From Eutrophobius brisbanensis (GTDB lineage: Bacteria > Pseudomonadota > Gammaproteobacteria > Eutrophobiales > Eutrophobiaceae): a stretch of 64,000 bases of DNA. Each line of letters starts with the position of its first letter. Position 1 is the stretch's first letter. The translations under genes were made by a program, and so were the position numbers. The notes below the pieces were generated by a model. That model was not told the origin of the DNA, did not search any database, and saw only the letters and a list, made by a program, of their open reading frames with translations. Of the stretch, positions 26,469-35,417 are shown one piece after another. The stretch is taken from NCBI GenBank assembly GCA_038131795.1, contig JAYPQE010000003.1:186001-250000 (forward strand), in the 5' to 3' direction.

Positions 26469-27239
26469 CTAACCCATAAATTTCGAGATAATTTCGATGA
26501 CTTTGTCAGGTTTGTCAGCATGTACCCAGTGATTGGCATCATGTATAACCACATGTTCATGTTGTGGAAAATAACGCGCGATACTTTCTACATGTTCTGG
26601 TCTTACATAATCTGACAGTTCACCGGAAATAAACAGGACAGGTTTATTAAATGATAATGATTTAACTTCATCTGGAAATTTTCTCAACTCGGCATGATTA
26701 CGTTGAATTGAATCAAGGTTTATCCGCCATGAATACCTGTCATTTTCCTTTATGAGATTTTGTAACAGGAATTGCCTGAGGACCATCTCAGGGATGGCAT
26801 CAGATAAAAGTTCATCTGCATGGGAACGTGACTGAATTTCAACTGTATTTAAACCAAGCATTGCATCTATGATTTCATTATGGATATGGCTATAGGTGAC
26901 TGGTGCAATATCAATGACAATCAGTTTGTCTATTACATCTGGATATAATAGCGCAGTGACCATGGCAGTTTTGCCCCCCAGGCTATGTCCGATAATATTA
27001 AACCGCTCATGGCCAAGGTCTTTTGCCAGTGCCAGTATATCGTTGGCCATTTCAGGGTAACTCATCGTGTGAGCGTGATCGCTTGCACCATGATTACGAA
27101 GGTCTACGGTTATCACCATATGATCTTTTGCCAGTTGACGGGCGATACTTGACCAGTTGCGGCCAGAGCCAAACAGACCATGCAGGACCATAAGTGGAGG
27201 ACCGTCACCTGTGACCTGGTAATTTAATTGAACGTTCAT
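26469..27239 (-). CDS. Alpha/beta hydrolase (YbfF-like esterase)
   Basis: A 256-residue alpha/beta-fold hydrolase. The oxyanion segment VLHGLFGSGRNW, DLRNHGASDH, the nucleophile elbow GHSLGGKTAM and the catalytic histidine in DANHWVHADKPD are all visible and give a complete Ser-Asp-His set. The pattern matches YbfF-type esterases, which act on acyl-CoA or small esters in vitro. It lies 14 bases downstream of the NUDIX gene on the same strand. Confidence 0.85.
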   Translation of the reverse strand: MNVQLNYQVTGDGPPLMVLHGLFGSGRNWSSIARQLAKDHMVITVDLRNHGASDHAHTMSYPEMANDILALAKDLGHERFNIIGHSLGGKTAMVTALLYPDVIDKLIVIDIAPVTYSHIHNEIIDAMLGLNTVEIQSRSHADELLSDAIPEMVLRQFLLQNLIKENDRYSWRINLDSIQRNHAELRKFPDEVKSLSFNKPVLFISGELSDYVRPEHVESIARYFPQHEHVVIHDANHWVHADKPDKVIEIISKFMG

Positions 27240-27253
27240 ATATAGGTTTATTG

Positions 27254-27703
27254 TTATTTGTGCCTATTCAGAAAATCTGTTGGCCAGATATTCAGATAGT
27301 GAATGTCATCATCGGTACCATCGACAACATCATAATTTCGGAACTGTTCTTTGCTTACCCAGCAAAAATCCGTATGTTCATGATTCAATGAGATGTTCCC
27401 ACATGAGTACTTATAGTGAAAGAGGTATAGCTCGAACTTGCCGCCAAACCAGCGATCCATTACCGGGTCTATCTGGTTTATTAAGGTCAGCTCCAGGTCT
27501 TCACCCAATTCTTCAATCAACTCCCGACTGGAACATTGTTCAGGCGTTTCATTTTCTTCAATATGCCCTGCACAAAATCCCCATAGACCCGGCCCAAGAT
27601 CTGTATCCATATGCCGTTTTAATAACAGTAGCTGATTATTAGAGTTTTCAATGACATTAATTGCAAACCGGCCTTCAATGCCCGGCTTGAAACACTCTGC
27701 CAT
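27254..27703 (-). CDS. NUDIX hydrolase
   Basis: A 149-residue protein with a complete Nudix box, G-x5-E-x7-RE-L-x-EE-L-G (GHIEENETPEQCSSRELIEELG is the region near 43-64). The substrate cannot be read from the sequence. The opening FAINVIENSNNQLLLLKRH and FWVSKEQF-like ending are of the general MutT/NUDT type. It abuts aceF (the stop codon of aceF is immediately followed by its ATG), so it is probably at the tail of the aceEF operon. Confidence 0.82.
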   Translation of the reverse strand: MAECFKPGIEGRFAINVIENSNNQLLLLKRHMDTDLGPGLWGFCAGHIEENETPEQCSSRELIEELGEDLELTLINQIDPVMDRWFGGKFELYLFHYKYSCGNISLNHEHTDFCWVSKEQFRNYDVVDGTDDDIHYLNIWPTDFLNRHK

Positions 27704-29290
27704 TTACAGGATGATTTCTCGTATGTCAGAGAGGGCTTCGCCAAAAGTCCGGTTAAACTCAGCCGCTGCAACTCCGTCTATGACTCTATGATCATAGGAA
27801 AGAGAAAAGGGCAGGATAAGCCGGGGTTCGAATTTCTCGTTTATGTAAACCGGTTTGTAACTGGCCTTTGAGACACCCATGATGGCCACTTCCGGTGGAT
27901 TAATTATGGGAGTAAATCCGGTGCCACCTATGTGGCCAAGACTGGAAATGGTAAAACAGGCGCCCTGCATATCAGAGGGAGGTAATTTTTTGTCCCGGGC
28001 CTTTTGGGCCAGCTCGGCAAGTTCAATGGCCAGGTCAAAAATACCTTTGCTGTCTGCATTCTTGATGACGGGGACCATAAGACCCGCATCAGTATTCACC
28101 GCAAAACCAATGTTGTAATATTTCTTCATCACCAGTTCTTCACCGCTTGTTGTCAGCGAGGAATTAAATCTGGGATATTTTTTCAATACCGCGACCGCGG
28201 CCTTGATTAGAAAACTCAATACGGTTAACTTGGTTCCGTGTTTTTCTGCCTCTTTCTTTTTTGAAATCCGGTATTTTTCAAGTTCTGTAATGTCCGCTTC
28301 ATCAAAGTTGGTAACGTGTGGAATATTGACCCAGCTCTTATGAAGATTTTTACTGGATAATTTATTGAGCCTGCTGAGTGGAACAGTCTCCGTATCGCCA
28401 AACTGACTGAAATCAATTTCAGACTTCTCAAATAAATCCAGTGCCCAGTGGCTAACGGTACCACCTTGACCTGCCATGACAGCACGGGTAAACGCAGTCA
28501 CATCATCACGAATAATTCTGCCTTTTCTCCCGGAACCGGCTACCCGGCTTAAATCCACTCCCAGTTCACGGGCGAATTTGCGAATGGCCGGACTGGCATG
28601 GGGAACGCCACCGGCCCCGGTTAGCACAGGTCCAGCAGCTGGTACGGGTGGTGGTGATGCCGGTCTGGCTGGCTGTTTTGCTGATTGAGGCGCAGGTTCA
28701 GATGCTTGCTGGGCAGTCTGTTGCTCACTCGTGTTATCTTCCTGGGTCTCCTTGGCTTCTATGATGGCAATGGTTGTACCTTCTGATACTTTATCTCCAT
28801 TTTTGATTAGCAGTTTTTGTATCTTGCCCGCATACGGTGACGGTATGTCCATGGTGGCCTTGTCACTTTCCAGTGATATTAATGGGCTTTCCACTTCAAC
28901 AACATCACCTTCACTCACCAGAACATCAATAATCTCCACTTCGTCAAAGTCACCAATATCCGGCACCTTGATTTCCTTTTCACTGACTATCGGTTCTGAC
29001 TTTTCTGCTTTGGCCGGTTTTTTGTCGGCTTTCTTGCTGGCCTTTTCCTGTTTTGCTTCAACGGTCAAAATGATAGAGCCTTCAGAGACCTTGTCGCCAA
29101 CATTGACCTTGACTTCTTTTACTGTACCTGCGGCGGTGGCCGGGATCTCCATGGTGGCCTTATCACTTTCAAGACTGATCAGTGAGTCTTCAAGCTGGAT
29201 CTCATCACCCGGAGAGACCAGGACTTCAATGACTTCGACCTCGTCGAAATCGCCTATATCCGGGACTTTTACTTCAATCAACTTAGCCAT
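27704..29290 (-). CDS. aceF: Pyruvate dehydrogenase E2, dihydrolipoamide acetyltransferase
   Basis: A 528-residue E2 of the pyruvate dehydrogenase complex. Two lipoyl domains are visible (lipoyl lysines in ESDKATMEIP at about 41-50 and ESDKATMDIP at about 146-155), joined by Ala/Lys-rich and Pro/Gln-rich linkers. A peripheral subunit-binding domain (SPAIRKFARELGVDLSRV) and a catalytic domain ending SYDHRVIDGVAAAEF follow. E. coli AceF has three lipoyl domains, so this is the two-domain form. Its ATG overlaps the aceE stop (TAATG). No lpd gene follows in the window. Confidence 0.96.
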   Translation of the reverse strand: MAKLIEVKVPDIGDFDEVEVIEVLVSPGDEIQLEDSLISLESDKATMEIPATAAGTVKEVKVNVGDKVSEGSIILTVEAKQEKASKKADKKPAKAEKSEPIVSEKEIKVPDIGDFDEVEIIDVLVSEGDVVEVESPLISLESDKATMDIPSPYAGKIQKLLIKNGDKVSEGTTIAIIEAKETQEDNTSEQQTAQQASEPAPQSAKQPARPASPPPVPAAGPVLTGAGGVPHASPAIRKFARELGVDLSRVAGSGRKGRIIRDDVTAFTRAVMAGQGGTVSHWALDLFEKSEIDFSQFGDTETVPLSRLNKLSSKNLHKSWVNIPHVTNFDEADITELEKYRISKKKEAEKHGTKLTVLSFLIKAAVAVLKKYPRFNSSLTTSGEELVMKKYYNIGFAVNTDAGLMVPVIKNADSKGIFDLAIELAELAQKARDKKLPPSDMQGACFTISSLGHIGGTGFTPIINPPEVAIMGVSKASYKPVYINEKFEPRLILPFSLSYDHRVIDGVAAAEFNRTFGEALSDIREIIL

Positions 29291-31950
29291 TAGACGGTGA
29301 CCGGGTTGGGTTTATCTGGATTGACGCCATATTTCTTGATGGCCTCAGTAACTTCAGAGCCAGGGATCTGACCTTCATCTGCCAGGGCTTTCAGTGCAGC
29401 GATGGCGACATAATAACGGTTTACTTCAAAGTGTTTTCTTAATTGTGCCCGGGTATCACTGCGACCAAACCCATCTGTGCCCAGCGTCACATAATGACGG
29501 TCTGGCAGGAAATTACGAATTTGATCTGCATAAGTCTTCATATAGTCAGTGGCAGCAATTATGGGACCGTTATGCGGTGACAGGGTTTTCTCCACATGAC
29601 TTATCCTGGCCTTCTTGGTGGGGTTCATCCTGTTCCAGCGTTCTACTTCCAGACCTTCCCGACGTAGTTCGTTAAAACTGGTCACACTCCACAGATCTGA
29701 ATCCACGCCAAAATCATCTTTAAGTAAATCAGCTGCGGCGATGACTTCTCTGAAGATGGTGCCGGATCCCATTAACTGGACTTTAAGTTTTTTCTTGCCA
29801 CCTTTCCTGAACATATAAATGCCTTTCAATATGCCTTCTTCGGCACCTTTGGGCATTGCAGGATGTTCGTAATTTTCATTCATCACGGTGATGTAGTAGT
29901 AAACATCTTCATCGTCTACAAACATTTGCTTTAAGCCACCGTGAATAATGACTGCTATCTCATAGGCAAACGTCGGATCATAAGAGATGCAATTGGGAAT
30001 GGTAGCGGCAGCAAGATGACTATGTCCGTCCTGGTGTTGCAGGCCTTCACCAGCCAGGGTGGTTCGCCCTGCGGTACCTCCCATCAAAAAGCCCTTGGAA
30101 CGCATGTCGCCTGCGGCCCAGGCCAGATCACCAACCCGTTGAAAGCCAAACATGGAGTAATAGATATAAAAAGGAATCATCTGTACGCCATGGTATTTGT
30201 ATGAGGTTGCCGCAGCAATCCATGATGACATGGCACCGGCTTCATTGATCCCTTCTTCCAGGATCTGGCCTTTGATGTCTTCACGGTAATACATGACCTG
30301 GTCGCTATCTACAGGATCATATAATTGCCCAACTGACGAGTAGATCCCCAGCTGTCTGAACATGCCCTCCATGCCGAATGTTCTGGCTTCATCAGGGACA
30401 ATGGGTACGATGTTTTTACCAATGGATTTATCCTTGACCAGTCCATTTAATACCCTCACAAATGCCATGGTTGTAGAAATTTCCCGTCCATCGGATCCGG
30501 CCAGCAATTTCTCATGGATTGAAAGATCCGGGATCTTTGTCAATTTGGCCTTAGGCCAGGCCTTAAACAGGGAACCTCCCAGTTCTTTTCTGCGTTCCTT
30601 GAGGTACTTGATTTCAGCGCTGTCCTCAGCAGGTTTATAGAACGGTACTTCTGATATGGCATCGTCGGTAATGGGAATATTAAACCGGTCCCGGAACGCG
30701 CGGATGTCATCATCACCCATTTTCTTTTGTTGGTGGGTAATATTCTGTCCTTCGCCGGCCAGTCCCATACCATAGCCTTTTACCGTCTTGGCCAGGATGA
30801 CTGTGGGTTGGCCTGTATGTTTAACAGCAGAGGCATACGCGGCATAGACTTTATTAGGATCATGTCCACCGCGATTCAATCGCCAGATGTCTTCATCTGA
30901 CATATTGGCTACCATTTCCCGAAGTTCGGGATACTTGCCAAAGAACTTTTCACGCACATAGGCGCCATCTTTTGCCTTGTATGCCTGGTATTCACCATCA
31001 ACGGCTTCTTCCATGCGTTTTAACAGAATGCCCTTGGTATCTTTAGCAATTAATGGATCCCAGTAACTTCCCCAGATGACCTTGATGACGTTCCAGCCGG
31101 CCCCTCTGAAATTAGCCTCCATTTCCTGGATGATCTTACCGTTGCCCCGTACCGGTCCATCCAGGCGTTGCAGGTTACAGTTGATCACGAAGATAAGGTT
31201 ATCCAGCTTTTCTCTCCCGGCCATCCCGATGGCACCCATAGATTCCGGTTCATCCATCTCACCATCACCCATGAAGGCCCAGACCTTACGGTCAGAAGCC
31301 GGGGTCAGACCACGGTTTTCAAGGTACCTGAGGAAGCGGGCCTGATAGATGGACATAATTGGCCCAAGCCCCATGGAAACCGTTGGAAACTGCCAGAATT
31401 CCGGCATTAACCAGGGGTGGGGATAGGATGACAGACCATTACCGTCTACCTCCTGGCGGAACCTGCTTAATTGTTCCTCGTTTAATATTCCGTCCAGGTA
31501 AGCCATGGCATACATGCCAGGGGCAGAATGGCCCTGGAAGAAGACCAGATCACCGCCCTGGTCCTTGGTTGGGGCCCTGAAGAAATGTTGTAATCCAACA
31601 TCATATAAAGTGGCAGACGAGGCAAAACTGGCAATATGCCCACCAAGCTCGGTACTGATACGGTTTGCCTTGACCACCATGGCCATGGCGTTCCAGCGAA
31701 TCAGGGACCGGATACGATGTTCCATTTCCTTGTCACCGTTACGGTTTTCCTGTCGACCGGGTGGTATGGTATTTAAATAGGCCGTATTGGCAGAGTAAGG
31801 TAAATAGGCACCGGATTCCCGCGCCTTGGAGATTAACTGTTCGAGTAAAAAATGAGCGCGGTCAGTCCCATCGTGGGAAATGACTGCATCCAGGGCCTCA
31901 AGCCATTCCCTAGTCTCTAATTCATCAATGTCTTTTTCATTCAGTGCCAT
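29290..31950 (-). CDS. aceE: Pyruvate dehydrogenase E1, homodimeric type
   Basis: An 886-residue thiamine-diphosphate enzyme that decarboxylates pyruvate and passes the acetyl group to E2. The length and sequence identify the single-chain E1 of gamma- and betaproteobacteria, not the alpha/beta form. The ThDP motif is GDGEMDEPESMGAIGMAGREKLDNLIFVINCN (around residues 227-258). QRLDGPVRGNGKI, GYGMGLAGEGQNITHQQKKM and TDGFGRSD are characteristic. It begins the aceE-aceF operon. The 144-base divergent gap to the M17 peptidase probably holds its promoter, with no PdhR-like site that I could recognise. Confidence 0.97.
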   Translation of the reverse strand: MALNEKDIDELETREWLEALDAVISHDGTDRAHFLLEQLISKARESGAYLPYSANTAYLNTIPPGRQENRNGDKEMEHRIRSLIRWNAMAMVVKANRISTELGGHIASFASSATLYDVGLQHFFRAPTKDQGGDLVFFQGHSAPGMYAMAYLDGILNEEQLSRFRQEVDGNGLSSYPHPWLMPEFWQFPTVSMGLGPIMSIYQARFLRYLENRGLTPASDRKVWAFMGDGEMDEPESMGAIGMAGREKLDNLIFVINCNLQRLDGPVRGNGKIIQEMEANFRGAGWNVIKVIWGSYWDPLIAKDTKGILLKRMEEAVDGEYQAYKAKDGAYVREKFFGKYPELREMVANMSDEDIWRLNRGGHDPNKVYAAYASAVKHTGQPTVILAKTVKGYGMGLAGEGQNITHQQKKMGDDDIRAFRDRFNIPITDDAISEVPFYKPAEDSAEIKYLKERRKELGGSLFKAWPKAKLTKIPDLSIHEKLLAGSDGREISTTMAFVRVLNGLVKDKSIGKNIVPIVPDEARTFGMEGMFRQLGIYSSVGQLYDPVDSDQVMYYREDIKGQILEEGINEAGAMSSWIAAATSYKYHGVQMIPFYIYYSMFGFQRVGDLAWAAGDMRSKGFLMGGTAGRTTLAGEGLQHQDGHSHLAAATIPNCISYDPTFAYEIAVIIHGGLKQMFVDDEDVYYYITVMNENYEHPAMPKGAEEGILKGIYMFRKGGKKKLKVQLMGSGTIFREVIAAADLLKDDFGVDSDLWSVTSFNELRREGLEVERWNRMNPTKKARISHVEKTLSPHNGPIIAATDYMKTYADQIRNFLPDRHYVTLGTDGFGRSDTRAQLRKHFEVNRYYVAIAALKALADEGQIPGSEVTEAIKKYGVNPDKPNPVTV

Positions 31951-32094
31951 GATTACACCATCGTCTGGTAATTAATGATAAACTTTCCGCAAGTTGTGGA
32001 AATAATGTAAGAAACCACACTCCCTGGTCCCAGTTCTTATTATGTATTCGGGGCTGTATTTTACCAGAAAATTAAAATCAGGTTTTTATAACTT

Positions 32095-33594
32095 ATGATT
32101 AATTTAGATTTTACTTTACAGCAAAGAAAAAGGCCTCCCAGCCAAAAAGAAGTAGATGAGGGGCAAAATTGGGTCGTTTTTCTGCCGGCATCGGCCCCAA
32201 CAAGGATTCAGGGTAAATTTCCCTACTATGAGACATTAATTGCAAGGCGAAACCAGCAATCCGATGCCCCTGCCGATATTACTGATTGCCATGTCATGGA
32301 TCTGCCCAACGAGGCCGGCAGCAGGGTGAGTTTTGCCGCTATCAATACAGAAATAAGCAGTTTTGAGTTATTGACCCTGGCCCGAAAACTGGTGGCAGCA
32401 CACAAACCGACAGGGCAACAGGCCCTGTCAACCCATATTTGTGGCTTTACTGATAAACAGCGCCAGCGGATCGCCGAGGCAATGGTTGCCGCTGCCGCCG
32501 CCGCTGCCGCTGTCATGCCCGATTATAAAACCGGCAAAAAGTCTTTGAAGAAGTTTAATAAAATGCATCTTTATGGTGTTGTCAGACCGGATGCCTATAA
32601 GCGGACCCTGGCAGAGGCGGAAGGTAATGCCTTGACCCGTTACCTGAGTATGTTGCCATCAAATTACCTGACCCCCGGAGATTATCTGAAAAAGCTGCAG
32701 TTATTAAGCAAGGAGAATAACTGGAAGCTGGAATTTTATGACATTGCGGCGTTGAAACGTAAAAAAGCCGGGGCATTTCTGGCAGTCACCCAGGCCAGTG
32801 CAGTGAAAGATGCAGGTATCGTTTGTCTTAGATATAACCCATCACGGGTATCACGCATGAATAAACTGGCTTTGGTGGGGAAGGGGATCTGCTATGACAC
32901 CGGTGGTGCCAATTTAAAACCGGCGAAGTACATGTACGGTATGCACGAGGACATGCAGGGCAGTGCTGTGGCCCTGGGGACATTTCTGGCCTTGACCCGA
33001 ATGAATGTCAATTACCCGGTTGAGTGTTGGTTGGCATTGGCAACCAATCATATTGGCCCCCGTGCGTACAAACCCAATGATGTCATTACCGCCAGCGATG
33101 GAACAACCATAGAGATTGTTCATACCGATGCGGAAGGCAGGATGGTACTGGCAGATACGCTTATTATGGCATCTCAACGTAAGCCTTCATTGATAATAGA
33201 TTTTGCCACCCTGACCGGAGCCTGTGTCTATTCCGTGGGAACTGGGTATAGCGGGGTATTTACCAATCAGGAAAAATTCATTAAGGATCTTATTGATAAT
33301 GGTAAGGCCTGTGGGGAGCGGGTTTGGCCTTTTCCCTTGGATGAAGACTACGAAACGGCATTAAAGAGTGATATAGCGGATATCAAACAATGCGCACTGG
33401 AAGGTAATGCTGATCATATCCTTGCGGCCAGGTTTTTGAAGCGATTTGTGAAAAATGATATCCCGTGGATACACATGGACCTGTCCAGCAGCCGAAACAA
33501 GGGAGGGCTGGGCCATATCCCAACTGATACGACCGGGTTTGGTGTGCGTTATACTCTGAATCTGTTGTTTTCGGGTAAAGTCTGGAAAAAATAA
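32095..33594 (+). CDS. Leucyl aminopeptidase family M17 protein
   Basis: A 499-residue M17 peptidase with the two-metal catalytic core: LVGKGICYDTGGANLKP (lysine and aspartate), MHEDMQGSAVALG (aspartate) and HTDAEGRMVLADTL, the family signature NTDAEGR with His for Asn. The conserved ATLTGA and a C-terminal DTTGFGVRYTLNLL are present. The N-terminal half is divergent and includes an alanine run (about 132-140). It differs from PepA in the signature's first residue, so it belongs to a side branch. It is likely cytosolic. Confidence 0.85.
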   Translation: MINLDFTLQQRKRPPSQKEVDEGQNWVVFLPASAPTRIQGKFPYYETLIARRNQQSDAPADITDCHVMDLPNEAGSRVSFAAINTEISSFELLTLARKLVAAHKPTGQQALSTHICGFTDKQRQRIAEAMVAAAAAAAAVMPDYKTGKKSLKKFNKMHLYGVVRPDAYKRTLAEAEGNALTRYLSMLPSNYLTPGDYLKKLQLLSKENNWKLEFYDIAALKRKKAGAFLAVTQASAVKDAGIVCLRYNPSRVSRMNKLALVGKGICYDTGGANLKPAKYMYGMHEDMQGSAVALGTFLALTRMNVNYPVECWLALATNHIGPRAYKPNDVITASDGTTIEIVHTDAEGRMVLADTLIMASQRKPSLIIDFATLTGACVYSVGTGYSGVFTNQEKFIKDLIDNGKACGERVWPFPLDEDYETALKSDIADIKQCALEGNADHILAARFLKRFVKNDIPWIHMDLSSSRNKGGLGHIPTDTTGFGVRYTLNLLFSGKVWKK

Positions 33595-33667
33595 CCTCGA
33601 AAACAACACCGGGAATTCGTTATACTCCCATCATCTTTAATAATGTTAAATTCAACTGGAGGACAAT

Positions 33668-34150
33668 GTGACTATTAGTGTTGGCGACAAGATGCCTGAT
33701 GGTGTCTTTAAAGTTATGAAAGCGGACGGCCCTGGGGCAGTCAGTACTGGCGAAATCTTTTCTGGAAAGAAAGTTGTACTTTTTTCCGTGCCGGGGGCAT
33801 TTACCCCTACCTGTTCTAAGCAGCATCTACCGGGATTTATAGAAAAGGCCGGTGAAATCAAGGCCAAGGGAGTGGATACCATTGTCTGTATGGCAGTCAA
33901 TGACGTATTTGTCATGGGCGCCTGGGGTGAACAATCGGGTGCTGGCGATAATGTAATTCTGTTGGCCGATGGTAACGGTGAATATGCCAGTGCTCTTGGC
34001 CTGGAACTGGATGCCAGTGGTTTCGGCATGGGTACCCGCGGACAACGTTTTGCCATCGTGGTAGATGATGGAATAGTCAGTCAGCTGCACGTAGAAGAGG
34101 CCGGAGAGTTCAAGGTCAGTTCAGCAGACTATATTCTGGAGAATCTTTGA
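33668..34150 (+). CDS. Peroxiredoxin, Prx5 type
   Basis: A 160-residue peroxiredoxin of the Prx5/AhpC-TSA redoxin family. The peroxidatic cysteine is in PGAFTPTCSKQHLPGF, the Prx5 signature. MAVNDVFVMGAWG and a C-terminal resolving region without an obvious second conserved cysteine follow. It removes peroxides using thiol donors. The start is GTG at 33668 with Shine-Dalgarno GGAGG seven bases upstream. It ends six bases before a GTNAGGN array. Confidence 0.9.
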   Translation: MTISVGDKMPDGVFKVMKADGPGAVSTGEIFSGKKVVLFSVPGAFTPTCSKQHLPGFIEKAGEIKAKGVDTIVCMAVNDVFVMGAWGEQSGAGDNVILLADGNGEYASALGLELDASGFGMGTRGQRFAIVVDDGIVSQLHVEEAGEFKVSSADYILENL

Positions 34151-34322
34151 TTTTCTGTGAGGAGTAAGGAGTGAGGTGTCAGGAGTATACGTTACAAAGT
34201 ACTCACTCGTCATTCCCGCGAAAGCGGAAATCCAGTAAATTAATTATCGCTCAAGGGTGATACAAGAATTAATATAAGTAAATAAAGACTAAATTATTAA
34301 TAGTTATTTATTTTTTTATATG

Positions 34323-34349
34323 GACCGCCTTTCGGGCGGTCTTTTTTTT
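34323..34349 (+). terminator. Intrinsic terminator, peroxiredoxin gene
   Basis: GACCGCC pairs with GGCGGTC around a TTTCG loop, followed by eight T residues. The stem is GC-rich and complete. It reads on the plus strand, downstream of the peroxiredoxin gene and inside the REP-like inverted repeat. Confidence 0.85.
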
Positions 34350-34427
34350 GACTGGATTCCCGCTTTCGCGGGAATGACGATGGGGGTAATTAATTGACTT
34401 TGAATACAAACGTAAAGTCATAATCTT

Positions 34428-34469
34428 CCTCACTCCTCACTCCTCACTCCTCACTCCTCACTCCTCACC
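34428..34469 (-). repeat. Perfect heptanucleotide tandem array
   Basis: Five exact copies of CCTCACT plus a sixth ending CCTCACC. On the minus strand this is GTGAGGA repeated, and it encodes the last residues and TGA stop of the DUF2007 gene. It is the purest array of the GTNAGGN family in the window, suggesting recent expansion. Confidence 0.93.
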
Positions 34470-34771
34470 TGCCTTTCACCCCCACACTTCCAGCACGACC
34501 CAAACGTTCCCTCATTTTCCTCCCCACATTCACAGTGCCATTTGCCTAAATCGGTAATTTCAGCCGACGCCTGAACCACTATGGCCATGGCCTTTTCATA
34601 ATCTTGATCATGAGTGATCCAGATTTGTGGCCAGCATTCATGGGGTGGCAGTTCGCCCAATGCACCCGACAGAAATGCATTGCGAACGACGTATTCAATC
34701 CCAGCTTCCTCCAGCATGGCAATAATCTGTCCATGCTGGTATTGCTCGGGGGAAGTATATATCTGTTTCAC
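34451..34771 (-). CDS. DUF2007-type protein with C-terminal zinc ribbon
   Basis: A 106-residue protein starting at GTG (34769-34771), one base overlapping the upstream gene's TAG. The N-terminal part (KQIYTSPEQYQHGQIIAMLEEAGIEYVVRN) resembles DUF2007, a ferredoxin-like fold proposed to be a signalling domain. The C-terminus WHCECGEENEGTFGSCWKCGGE has C-x-C and C-x2-C pairs, a RanBP2-like or zinc-ribbon knuckle. The tail R-S-E-E-stop is encoded by the tandem heptad array and is probably not ancestral. Its role is unknown. Confidence 0.75.
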   Translation of the reverse strand: MKQIYTSPEQYQHGQIIAMLEEAGIEYVVRNAFLSGALGELPPHECWPQIWITHDQDYEKAMAIVVQASAEITDLGKWHCECGEENEGTFGSCWKCGGERQVRSEE

Positions 34772-35124
34772 TATTTGAGAAACAGGGCTGCCAGGGCAAT
34801 AATAATAGACAGGACCACCATATAGTTGAGGATAGTCACCCGTTTTAAAGTCTGCTTTAACGTCTCAGCCAATGATTCATTTTGCCTGGCCAGTTCTTCT
34901 ATTAAATATATCTGTTCCACATCAGACTTTGAGTTTTCCGCCAGTCGCCTGTCCAGTGATGACACCTGTTCTTTCAGGTTTTCCAGTGTTGTTGGCACCG
35001 GGTCCTTTGAGCCGGTTTCTTCCTCCCTGTCTCTAATCAGGCGGATCAACTTGCCCGCCCTCTGTATTATCATGGGTGCAGTATTGAGGATGGTATTTAA
35101 TGTTGCTGGATTTATTACAGGCAT
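34771..35124 (-). CDS. Small coiled-coil, tail-anchored membrane protein
   Basis: A 117-residue protein I do not recognise by name. The central part (about 40-95) is charged with heptad-like hydrophobics and probably forms a coiled coil. The C-terminal 20 residues (NYMVVLSIIIALAALFLK region) form one membrane helix with a single terminal lysine, so it should be anchored with its body in the cytoplasm. It is translationally linked to the DUF2007 gene (TAG and GTG share a G). Confidence 0.7.
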   Translation of the reverse strand: MPVINPATLNTILNTAPMIIQRAGKLIRLIRDREEETGSKDPVPTTLENLKEQVSSLDRRLAENSKSDVEQIYLIEELARQNESLAETLKQTLKRVTILNYMVVLSIIIALAALFLK

Positions 35125-35417
35125 GGTGGAACTAAGGATTCAATCGGGAATTTAGCATATAATCGCTGATTTTTACGGTATCTACATTATAAATTATGTT
35201 AGGTTTCCACAAATATTGCCCCTGCTTGTTGCTATCGGTCAAGGGATTTATCATCAATCATAAGCTCAATGATTAATAATAGTGCCGGGCCAGGCGGGAT
35301 GAGTTAACAATTTTAGTAAATTGCATGAATATTAAGCTGGATGATTCAATCAGGTAAAGATGAATCTTTAGCCTGATCAGCATGTCGAAAAGCCAATAAC
35401 AAAAAAGGAAAGGACAA
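35125..35417. other. Divergent intergenic region upstream of the moxR operon
   Basis: These 293 AT-rich bases hold the probable promoters of the divergent coiled-coil gene and of moxR. An imperfect inverted repeat, CAGGTAAAGAT / ATCTTTAGCCTG (35351-35375), lies 43 bases before the moxR start and could be an operator. A Shine-Dalgarno-like AAAGGAAAGGA precedes the moxR ATG. No gene is visible. Confidence 0.4.

Larger units (their letters stand above)
34157..34469. repeat. Nested repeat region: GTNAGGN arms enclosing REP-like arms and a terminator
   Basis: The outer left arm (34157-34190) has units GTGAGGA, GTAAGGA, GTGAGGT, GTCAGGA. The outer right arm (34428-34469) is a perfect tandem array on the minus strand. 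Inside lie inverted REP-like arms: 34208-34235 (CGTCATTCCCGCGAAAGCGG) and 34351-34380 (TTCCCGCTTTCGCGGGAATG). A terminator hairpin sits inside those. The 300-base gap between the peroxiredoxin and DUF2007 genes holds no gene. Confidence 0.87.

Noticed and set aside
26321..26560. 79-codon open frame between argG and the hydrolase gene
   Set aside because: It overlaps the starts and ends of two well supported genes in another frame, has biased composition and no homology I can see.
34428..34469. Possible CRISPR-like array
   Set aside because: The unit is only 7 bases, with no spacers and no cas genes, so this is a simple tandem array.
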